DNA of 36,953 nt from Methylacidiphilaceae bacterium (GTDB lineage Bacteria; Verrucomicrobiota; Verrucomicrobiia; Methylacidiphilales; Methylacidiphilaceae), in NCBI GenBank assembly GCA_028710285.1, contig JAQTUK010000003.1:1-36953 (forward strand). The letters run 5' to 3'. The notes beneath the pieces are model-generated. The model was not told the origin of the DNA and searched no databases. It worked only from the letters and a program-made list of their open reading frames with translations. Both the position numbers and the translations under genes were made by a program. Below, one piece after another: positions 30,134-36,953 of this stretch. How positions within the stretch are numbered: position 1 is the first letter of the stretch; the number at the start of each line of letters is the position of its first letter.

Positions 30134-30620
30134 CCCCGTTCTCCTCGAGGAGGATCAGTGTGAGCCGCTTCACCCGCGCGACCTCTTCCCCTCGAACCGA
30201 GACTTTGCCCGAAAAGGTGGCCACTCGCCCTAAGGTTCGCAGAAGGACGACTTCCAGCGCAAGCCGATCTCCCGGGCACGTCTTTCGAAAGAAGCGGGCG
30301 CCATCGGACGCAGCGAAGAGGATCTCCCCCGAAGCCCGCTTGTCCCCGACGGCCCGAAGCCAAAGGCAGCCCGCCTGGCCCAGGGCCTCGAAGACGATGG
30401 CGGCTGGGGTGGTTGGATTTCCCGGGAAGTGGCCGCGAAAGAAGTCTTCCTCCCCTCGGAGCAGGTAGCTCGCCCGCACCCGTCGCTCTTCGAGATCGGC
30501 CTCGTCTAAAAAGAGGAAGGGTGGCTTTTGCGGCAGGAGCTTTTCGATCTGGTCGCGGGAGAAGGTCCTCGTCGCGGCTTCGCTCGCCGAAGCCGCCTGC
30601 CCAGGTCCTCTTTCTCCCAT
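30096..30620 (-). CDS. 3-hydroxyacyl-ACP dehydratase FabZ-like (hot-dog fold)
   Basis: FSRDQIEKLLPQKPPFLFLDEADL...FFRGHFPGNPTTPAAIVFEALGQAGCLW...LEVVLLRTLGRVATFSGKVSVRGEEVAR. Confidence 0.88.
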   Translation of the reverse strand: MGERGPGQAASASEAATRTFSRDQIEKLLPQKPPFLFLDEADLEERRVRASYLLRGEEDFFRGHFPGNPTTPAAIVFEALGQAGCLWLRAVGDKRASGEILFAASDGARFFRKTCPGDRLALEVVLLRTLGRVATFSGKVSVRGEEVARVKRLTLILLEENGDGRKLAGDLSRR

Positions 30621-30655
30621 TCCCCAGTCTTTTCCCGCTCTCTGGTGGCAAGCCG

Positions 30656-32215
30656 CTATCGCTTCACCACGACAAACCGCGTCATCCCTCGCGACCAGAC
30701 TTGCAGGAGCACGTCTCCCTGGCTCGCTTTTACCGCCTCCAAAGCCTCGCGGACGGCGTGCACGGGACGGTGGTTCACTTGAAGAACGACATCGCCGGGT
30801 TGCAGTTGGTTCCGCCCGGGACGCGCGGCAGGCGACTCCGGATCGACATTGGTCACCAGGACCCCTTGAACTTCCGTCGGAATCTCCAGCTGCTGGCGAG
30901 CCGCGCTGTTGATCTCGGTAATCTCGACTCCGGGGAAGAATGTCCCCTGCTCCGAGCCTCCGGGAGCGCCGCTGCTGGCAACCGGTTCGTTCGGCCGTTC
31001 CTTGAGAACGGTTTGGACGGTCATTTCCTTTCCGTCGCGCCAAATCTTTAAGGAAACCTTCGATCCGGGAGGCGTCTGCGATACCGCCAAGCGGAAGACT
31101 CGGGGATCGATCACCTTCTGCCCGTTGTATCCGATGATCACATCCCCGTCCTTGACGCCGGCCTGAGCAGCGGGCGCGCCTGGAGTCACTTGCTCGACCA
31201 GGGCGCCGATCGGTTCGGGCAGCTTAAAGGCCCGTGCCAGGTCCGGGGTGACTTCCGAAATCGTCACGCCCAGGAACCCGCGAATCACCCTTCCGTGGGT
31301 CACTAGCTCCTGCATGGCATAGCGAGCCATGTTCGCAGGAACGGCAAATCCGATTCCCAGATTGCCGACACGACCGGGACTCACGATCGCCGTATTGATC
31401 CCAACCAGCCGACCCTCGACGTCGACGAGGGCTCCTCCAGAATTCCCGGGGTTGATCGCCGCGTCGGTCTGAATGAAATCCTCGTACTCTTCGATGCCGA
31501 CGTCTTTCCGTCCCTTGCCGCTGACGATCCCCATCGTCACGGTCTGACTCAACGCGAAGGGGTTGCCCACCGCCAGGACGATGTCCCCGACCTCGACCTT
31601 GTCGCTATCCGTAAACACGACCGCTGGCAGATCGTTCGCCTCGATCTTGACGAGCGCGATATCGCTGTAGGGATCCTTCCCGACCACCTTGGCGGCATAT
31701 TCTTTCTTCGCTTCGCCCACCAGGACCTTGATCTCTTCGGCAACCTCCACGACGTGGTTGTTCGTCAGGATGTAGCCGTCGGGGGAAACGATCACTCCGG
31801 ATCCAAGCCCGCTCTGACGGCGAGAGCGAGGCGGCTGCGAGGGAGCTTGCCGCCTTCCCCCTTGATCTTCCCCTTCCGGGGGTCCGAAAAAGCGGCGGAA
31901 CGGAGGCTCATTAAAAAAGGGAGGGAAGGGGAAAGGCCAGCCTTCCGGTGTCTTGACCCGCTGGGTCGTCGTGATCTGCACGACGCTCGGAACCACTTTC
32001 TTGACGATCGGTGCGAAGCTGCTCAGGAGGCCTACCCCCTGTCGGGGAAGTGCGGCGTCGTCGACTTGGATGGAGAATGACGTCTCCTTAGCCTGCTTGG
32101 AGGGGCTCGCCAACGAGAGCGACTGGACGGTCGCAGCCGAGCGGACGGGAAAGGACAGGAGGCAGTAGGCAAAAAACGCGGCTAGGCTTGCGCCCGCTCG
32201 CCAAGGGGATTTCAT
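30656..32215 (-). CDS. HtrA/DegP (Do-type) serine protease with PDZ domains
   Basis: Signal MKSPWRAGASLAAFFAYCLLSFPVRSA; SGVIVSPDGYILTNNHVV, DPYSDIALVKI, IQTDAAINPGNSGGALVDVEGRLVGINTAI; PDZ1 GVKDGDVIIGYNG; C-terminal PDZ2. Confidence 0.95.
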   Translation of the reverse strand: MKSPWRAGASLAAFFAYCLLSFPVRSAATVQSLSLASPSKQAKETSFSIQVDDAALPRQGVGLLSSFAPIVKKVVPSVVQITTTQRVKTPEGWPFPFPPFFNEPPFRRFFGPPEGEDQGGRRQAPSQPPRSRRQSGLGSGVIVSPDGYILTNNHVVEVAEEIKVLVGEAKKEYAAKVVGKDPYSDIALVKIEANDLPAVVFTDSDKVEVGDIVLAVGNPFALSQTVTMGIVSGKGRKDVGIEEYEDFIQTDAAINPGNSGGALVDVEGRLVGINTAIVSPGRVGNLGIGFAVPANMARYAMQELVTHGRVIRGFLGVTISEVTPDLARAFKLPEPIGALVEQVTPGAPAAQAGVKDGDVIIGYNGQKVIDPRVFRLAVSQTPPGSKVSLKIWRDGKEMTVQTVLKERPNEPVASSGAPGGSEQGTFFPGVEITEINSAARQQLEIPTEVQGVLVTNVDPESPAARPGRNQLQPGDVVLQVNHRPVHAVREALEAVKASQGDVLLQVWSRGMTRFVVVKR

Positions 32216-32394
32216 GCGTGGATGGATGCGTTGGTTTTCGTCGATCTTCCGATTTTTCCGCTGAAGTTGAACGGAAACGCGCGCACCTTTCAAGCGATAA
32301 AGCAGTGGAGATCTCCGCGAGCCGCAGATGCGAAAGCTTCTCAAGCAGTTGAGCCTTGACAGAGAGGCCGAGGTTGCGCCCACTAACACGAATC

Positions 32395-32502
32395 GTGAGC
32401 AAACAGTGGAATAAGTTCGAAAAGCGGAGACGCCGCAAGGCTTATCTCAAGCGAAGACGCGAGAAATCTGCGAGCCCTCAGCCTACACCAGGAAGAAGAT
32501 GA
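32395..32502 (+). CDS. Small highly basic protein (35 aa), GTG start, not in ORF track
   Basis: GTG..TGA translation: MSKQWNKFEKRRRRKAYLKRRREKSASPQPTPGRR*; stop at 32500-32502, just before the NYN-domain ATG at 32504. Confidence 0.55.
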   Translation: MSKQWNKFEKRRRRKAYLKRRREKSASPQPTPGRR

Positions 32503-32503
32503 G

Positions 32504-32989
32504 ATGAAGACCAAGGCCGCCATCGCCCGGGTGCGTTCCACCGCTCCGGCGCTGGTCGTCGACGGTCACAGCGTAATTTTCGCATGGAAGGAGTTGCGAG
32601 AGCTTCATGCACGCTCGCCCGGGCAGGCTCGCGGGCTTCTCGCCGGGCGGCTCCAGCAGATCCACGACGCGGGAGCATGGTCGGTGATTCTCGTCTTCGA
32701 TGGACGTTTCGGTTCCCGACGGGATCGAATCGAGTCTTCGTCCGACGACATGGTGATCGCCTACTCCGGGCCCGATTGCACGGCGGACTCGATGATCGAA
32801 GCCTTTATTGCCCAACGGAAGGATCGAGAGCAAGTGACGGTGGTTACCGCGGATCAGGCAGAGCGGCGTTCCGTCGAAGCGATGGGCGGCTGGTGCTCCT
32901 CGCCCGAATGGCTCGCTTCCGAACTGGCTCAGCTACAGGGCAACCTCGGGGAAACCTTGAGTCGAGTTCACCGGAAGGCCCAATGGTGA
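32504..32989 (+). CDS. NYN/PIN-like RNA-binding or nuclease domain protein (YacP-like)
   Basis: ALVVDGHSVIFAWKELRELHARSPGQARGLLAGRLQQIHDAGAWSVILVFDGR...ADSMIEAFIAQRKDREQVTVVTADQAERRSVEAMGGWCSSPEWLASEL. Confidence 0.85.
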   Translation: MKTKAAIARVRSTAPALVVDGHSVIFAWKELRELHARSPGQARGLLAGRLQQIHDAGAWSVILVFDGRFGSRRDRIESSSDDMVIAYSGPDCTADSMIEAFIAQRKDREQVTVVTADQAERRSVEAMGGWCSSPEWLASELAQLQGNLGETLSRVHRKAQW

Positions 32990-33090
32990 CCGCGTCTTGG
33001 CGGCGAGTTTGCCTTCCCCCCACGAGACGGCGGGTCACGGACCATCGACTCCACAGAACTTTTTTCCGGCAATCCTGAGGGCCGTTGCTC

Positions 33091-34053
33091 ATGCGCATCT
33101 TGTCTGGTATTCAACCCAGCGGGTTCCTTCATCTGGGAAACTTCTTCGGCATGATGCAGCGGGGAATCCGATGGCAGGAAAAAGGGGAAGTCTTCTTCTT
33201 CATTGCCGATTTCCATGCCCTGACGAGCCTGGTCGACCCCGAAGCCTTGCGCCGTAACATCCGGGAAGCGGCGCTTGCGTTCTTGGCATGCGGACTCGAT
33301 CCGAAGCGGGCGGTCTTTTTCCGACAGAGCGCGGTCCCGGAAGTCATGGAGCTCTCGTGGCTCCTATCCACGGTGACCCCGGTCGGTCTCCTGGAAAGGT
33401 GCCATAGTTACAAAGATAAGTTGGCCAAGGGGATCGCTGCGACGCATGCCCTTTTTGCCTATCCGGTCCTGATGGCGGCCGATATCCTGCTTTACCAGGC
33501 GGATCTGGTTCCGGTGGGCATCGACCAGAAACAGCATCTGGAAGTGACGCGCGATCTGGCCGTGAAGTTCAATCAAGCCTTCGGACCCGTGTTCGTCGTT
33601 CCGAAGGAAGACATCGAGGAAGGCGTGTCCACGATTCCGGGAATTGACGGGCAGAAGATGTCGAAGTCCTACGGAAACACGCTGGAACTCTTCGGGGACC
33701 GGGAAGAGTTCCGCAGGAGGGTGATGGCCATTCGCACCGACTCCACCCCCGTCGGAGAGCCGAAGCCGGTTGCCGGCTCGGCGCTGGTCTCCCTCTATCG
33801 ACTGGTCAGCGAGCCGCAGGAACTCGAGGAATTCGTCTCCTCCATGCGGCGAGGAGGCGTCGGTTACGCGACTCTCAAGAAAGAGCTTCTCGCCAAGCTT
33901 GAGCGCTTTCTGGCGCCTTTCCGCGAGCGGTATGAGGAGCTGAAAGCCAAGCCGCACCTTGTGGATGAGGTTTTGGAGGAAGGCGCTCGCTTGGCTCGGG
34001 CAGCGGCCGCTCCGACATGGGAATCGGCGCGGCGGGCGGTTGGCCTGCTCTAG
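33091..34053 (+). CDS. trpS: Tryptophanyl-tRNA synthetase
   Basis: MRILSGIQPSGFLHLGNFFGMM, FFFIADFHALTS, YPVLMAADILLYQADLVPVGIDQKQHLEVTRDLA, DGQKMSKSYGNT. Confidence 0.97.
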   Translation: MRILSGIQPSGFLHLGNFFGMMQRGIRWQEKGEVFFFIADFHALTSLVDPEALRRNIREAALAFLACGLDPKRAVFFRQSAVPEVMELSWLLSTVTPVGLLERCHSYKDKLAKGIAATHALFAYPVLMAADILLYQADLVPVGIDQKQHLEVTRDLAVKFNQAFGPVFVVPKEDIEEGVSTIPGIDGQKMSKSYGNTLELFGDREEFRRRVMAIRTDSTPVGEPKPVAGSALVSLYRLVSEPQELEEFVSSMRRGGVGYATLKKELLAKLERFLAPFRERYEELKAKPHLVDEVLEEGARLARAAAAPTWESARRAVGLL

Positions 34054-34106
34054 TCAAAGCGTGATTGGCAAACGGCTGGACCAAGGCCGTAGCGAGAGGG
34101 ATCGCC

Positions 34107-34862
34107 ATGAGGCATCCGAGCGAAAGCGAAACGGGCTGCCGGGTTGCCCTCCCGTTTTTTGAGGGCCCACTGCCGCTGCTCCGTCTCCTGATCCGTCAGC
34201 GGGAAATCGAGATCCTCGATCTCCCGCTCGCATTCCTCGCCGACCAGTACAGCCGTCACGTGGAGGGAATCGTCCCGGATGATTTGACGACGGCTGGCGA
34301 GGATCTCGCCACGATATCGACGCTTCTTCACTGGAAAAGCAGCTCGATCCTCGGAGAGACGCAGCCGGAGGAGCCGGCAACCAGGGAGGAACCAAGTTCC
34401 GCGCCGTGGCTTTGCCAGCTTTTTACATACAAGAAGCTCCGCGATGCGCTCTCCCTGCTCGCAGGCGAGGCCTCCCTTTCCGAAGACTGCTTCCCCTCCG
34501 GCTGGTCTCCCGAAAACAAAGAGCCCAAGGAGTCTCCCTCTCGTCCGGACCCGGGTCTTCTCGATCTGGCTTTCGAACGGGTGAAGACCCTTCTGCAAAG
34601 AACCGGACCGGCTTGGGAACTCCCCCGCGATTCCTCTCCGAGCGTGGACGAACAGGCCCGATGCCTTCGCGACTCTCTGCTGCAGATCGATCGGCAAGGA
34701 GGTGTCGAGCTCAAGGAGCTTCTCGGCGCAGAGGCCAGCCGGATGGTTCTTGCCGTCTCTTTCTTGGCGCTTCTCGAGCTCGTCCGCTCCCGGGTGATTC
34801 GAGCGGAACAGGACAAGCCCTTCGGGAGCATTTTCCTCTGGATGAAACGTTCTTCGGCATGA
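34107..34862 (+). CDS. scpA: Segregation and condensation protein A
   Basis: FFEGPLPLLRLLIRQREIEILDLPLAFLADQYSRHVE...ATISTLLHWKSSSIL; C-terminal winged helix VLAVSFLALLELVRSRVIRAEQDKPFGSIFL; followed by scpB. Confidence 0.88.
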   Translation: MRHPSESETGCRVALPFFEGPLPLLRLLIRQREIEILDLPLAFLADQYSRHVEGIVPDDLTTAGEDLATISTLLHWKSSSILGETQPEEPATREEPSSAPWLCQLFTYKKLRDALSLLAGEASLSEDCFPSGWSPENKEPKESPSRPDPGLLDLAFERVKTLLQRTGPAWELPRDSSPSVDEQARCLRDSLLQIDRQGGVELKELLGAEASRMVLAVSFLALLELVRSRVIRAEQDKPFGSIFLWMKRSSA

Positions 34863-35467
34863 GACCAAACTCCGAACCTCAAGAGGTTCGCCTGGCTCCC
34901 CTCCTCGAAGCGATCCTCTTCGCCACGCGCGAACCTCTCAGTTCGGCCCGTATCCTCTCGATCTTGCGCGAAACTCCGACGAAGCCTCTCGACGCGGGGG
35001 CGGAAATCAGCGAGGAAACGGTTGCTCGCGAACTCGAGTGCCTCGCGACTTCCTACGCGACCAAGGGCGCGGGACTTTGGATTCGCAAGATGGGCGGCCG
35101 GTACCGGATGATGACCCGACCGGAATTCGAACCGTGGCTCCGCCGTCTCCTCGGACCCCAAAGAACGCCTCGGCTGGGCCCGGCGAGCTTGGAAACACTC
35201 CTGGTGATCGCCTACGGTCAACCCATCTGCCGCAGCGAAATCGAAGCGATTCGAGGATCGGCTCCGGACGCCGGCATGACTATCCTGGCGGAGAAGGAGA
35301 TGATCGCCTCGTGTGGCCGCCTGGATGCCCCCGGCCGCCCCATTCTCTGGAAAACGACGCCAAAGTTTTTAGAATACATCGGGTTGCGCCGGCTGGAAGA
35401 TCTCCCAAACTTTGAGCAGATCCGCAGCTTGATACGACCACAACGGGAAGCGCCCCATGGATCCTGA
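34859..35467 (+). CDS. scpB: Segregation and condensation protein B
   Basis: LAPLLEAILFATREPLSSARI...GAGLWIRKMGGRYRMMTRPEFEPWLRRLL...RLGPASLETLLVIAYGQPICRSEIEAIRG...GRLDAPGRPILWKTTPKFLEYIGLRRLEDLP; ATGA overlap with scpA. Confidence 0.92.
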   Translation: MRPNSEPQEVRLAPLLEAILFATREPLSSARILSILRETPTKPLDAGAEISEETVARELECLATSYATKGAGLWIRKMGGRYRMMTRPEFEPWLRRLLGPQRTPRLGPASLETLLVIAYGQPICRSEIEAIRGSAPDAGMTILAEKEMIASCGRLDAPGRPILWKTTPKFLEYIGLRRLEDLPNFEQIRSLIRPQREAPHGS

Positions 35468-36332
35468 CACCACCTGCACAGGGGAGATCGACCAGCTTCG
35501 TCGAAAACTCGACGAGATGGACCGCCATCTACTCGCTCTCCTCAACCAGAGGATGGAGGTAGCGAAACAGATCGGAGAGCGCAAGCGTCAGGAAGCTCAG
35601 CTCATTTTCGATCCCATTCGTGAGGAAGCCGTGATCACAGATCTCGTCACGCAGAATGCCGGCTCTCTCTCCGCCCTGGGGATTCGGGCCATCTTCCAGG
35701 AAATCTTTTCCAGTTCGCGTGCCCAGCAAGGCGTCCTTCGGATCGGCTGCTGTGGGGGAGCCGCCGGTCTGCTAGCCGCCCATCGACGTTTCGGCTCCTC
35801 TGACACGTATCGAATGGTCCGCTCGGCGGAGGAAGGCAGGCGACGGCTGGCCGAGGAATCGATCGACATCCTCGTTCTCCCCAAGCAACGACTGCTCGAT
35901 CTGTCCCGCTGGCGCCCGCGCAAACCCGACGCCCAATTGCCCTTGACCGTCTGCGGAGAGAGCGATCTACCGCACCTGCTCGCGAACCGCTGGATGGGGC
36001 GATGCTCCCGCTTTTATATCGTCCGGCTCGGAGCGGAGCCGCTGCGGCCGCATGACCACCCCAAAAGACAGAAGTCCGTCTTCCTGGTGGCTGGATGCTC
36101 GCCGGAGGCGGCGGACCGGTGGCGGCAGCGCTTCGGCGGCTGCTGGGCCCAAACGAATCGATGCGTCGGGACGGACGGGTCGCCGGATGGAGGCAGGGTC
36201 GTTGGCCTCTGGGAAGCGTTCGATGCCCCATCGCTGGAGGTGCTGCAGGAGAGCTGCCGCACCCTCTGTGGAGATTCCGCTTGGATCGTGCGCCTGGGCG
36301 CTTACCCTGTATCGTCAGGCAGCCACTTATGA
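35457..36332 (+). CDS. AroQ-type chorismate mutase fused to a degenerate prephenate-dehydratase-like domain
   Basis: IDQLRRKLDEMDRHLLALLNQRMEVAKQIGERKRQ...IFDPIREEAVITDLVTQNAGSLSALGIRAIFQEIFSSSRAQQ (chorismate mutase); then LRIGCCGGAAGLLAAHRRFGSSDTYRMVRSAEEGRRRLAEESIDILVLP resembles the PDT fold without GPxGTFS. Confidence 0.78.
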   Translation: MDPDTTCTGEIDQLRRKLDEMDRHLLALLNQRMEVAKQIGERKRQEAQLIFDPIREEAVITDLVTQNAGSLSALGIRAIFQEIFSSSRAQQGVLRIGCCGGAAGLLAAHRRFGSSDTYRMVRSAEEGRRRLAEESIDILVLPKQRLLDLSRWRPRKPDAQLPLTVCGESDLPHLLANRWMGRCSRFYIVRLGAEPLRPHDHPKRQKSVFLVAGCSPEAADRWRQRFGGCWAQTNRCVGTDGSPDGGRVVGLWEAFDAPSLEVLQESCRTLCGDSAWIVRLGAYPVSSGSHL

Positions 36333-36953
36333 GCACTCGACCCAGCAAGGCGGACCCTTCTTTCGGTTCGGAGGAGTCGGGCTCCCGGAACGATCGGCCT
36401 CCCCTCGCCTCCCGACGCGGACCCAAAAGCAAAGCTCCGCCCTGGATGGCCGCCGGAAGGGGGACTCACCGCCCGCCCCGCTCCCTGTCCGGGTCGGCTG
36501 CCCAAGAGGCCGACACGAAAAGCAAGCCTCCTCCCGCCCCGGGTGGCCGCAAGAGCGGCTCCGCCGATGCCGACCCGCTCCCTTCTCCCGTCGCCTGGGA
36601 CCCGGAAACGGCGGACCCCCGGCCCTCGACCGCAGTCTCCGACGAAGAGTTTCGCGAGGAACTGCTCGGCGAGGAAAAGACGCCTTCTTTCGGTTCGGAG
36701 GAGTCGGGCTCCCGGAACGATCGCCCTCCCCTCGCCTCCCGACGCGGACCCAAAAGTAAAGCTCCGCCTTGGATGGCCGCCGGAAGGGGGACTCACCGCC
36801 CGCCCCACTCCCTGTCCGGGTCGGCCGCCCAAGAGGCCGACACGAAAAGCAAGCCTCCTCCCGCCCCGGGTGGCCGCAAGAGCGGCTCCGCCGATGCCGA
36901 CCCGCTCCCTTCTCCCGTCGCCTGGGACCCGGAAACGGCGGACCCCCGGCCCT
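36329..36953 (+). CDS. Low-complexity, predicted disordered repeat protein, 3' end beyond window
   Basis: Own translation from ATG 36329: MSTRPSKADPSFGSEESGSRNDRPPLASRRGPKSKAPPWMAAGRGTHRPPRSLSGSAAQEADTKSKPPPAPGGRKSGSADADPLPSPVAWDPETADPRPSTAVSDEEFREELLGEEKTPSFGSEESGSRNDRPP...; open to the window end; ATGA overlap with the preceding CDS. Confidence 0.7.
   Translation, partial: MSTRPSKADPSFGSEESGSRNDRPPLASRRGPKSKAPPWMAAGRGTHRPPRSLSGSAAQEADTKSKPPPAPGGRKSGSADADPLPSPVAWDPETADPRPSTAVSDEEFREELLGEEKTPSFGSEESGSRNDRPPLASRRGPKSKAPPWMAAGRGTHRPPHSLSGSAAQEADTKSKPPPAPGGRKSGSADADPLPSPVAWDPETADPRP
36356..36953 (+). repeat. 327-bp tandem repeat (copy 1 36356-36682; partial copy 2 36683-36953)
   Basis: CCTTCTTTCGGTTCGGAGGAGTCGGGC... 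recurs at a 327-nt offset; 5 differences seen over the 271 nt visible in copy 2. Confidence 0.93.

Noticed and set aside
36052-36759. 235-aa plus ORF and 36302..36832 minus ORF over the repeat
   Set aside because: Out of frame with both the chorismate mutase and the edge-open repeat ORF; the in-frame, ATGA-coupled ORF from 36329 with mostly synonymous repeat differences is better supported.

Overview
This is a dense, high-GC bacterial chromosomal window. Gene content suggests a Verrucomicrobia/Methylacidiphilales-like genome, but that is inference only. Most of it is housekeeping: pyrF, ispE, queE, queD, lysS, aroF/G-type DAHP synthase, mutY, rnhC, two htrA/degP genes, dinB, ligA, yajQ, coaX, fabZ-like, trpS, scpA/scpB and two tRNA-Ala genes. 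The unusual parts are: (1) the left edge cuts into a Pup-proteasome-type locus, with an ARC/Mpa ATPase lacking the usual C-terminal QYL/HbYX tail followed by an edge-truncated Dop gene absent from the ORF track; (2) a hairpin-rich non-coding block at about 6.53-6.95 kb that resembles a TnpB-less IS200/IS605 remnant or omegaRNA scaffold, abutting a lipoprotein start codon; (3) a two-gene cytochrome bd-superfamily-like module (CydA-like plus CydA-like) with a fused C-terminal CxxCH cytochrome c domain and a perfect 14-nt palindrome upstream; (4) a macrodomain gene between two oppositely oriented tRNA-Ala genes; (5) a hidden GTG-start, 35-aa, very basic ORF coupled to a NYN/YacP-type gene; (6) a chorismate mutase fused to a degenerate prephenate-dehydratase-like domain, followed by an ATGA-overlapping ORF running off the right edge with a 327-bp (109-aa) tandem repeat whose copies differ mostly at synonymous sites. 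No CRISPR array or intact transposase gene was seen. Family assignments come from reading motifs in the translations; no database search was run.
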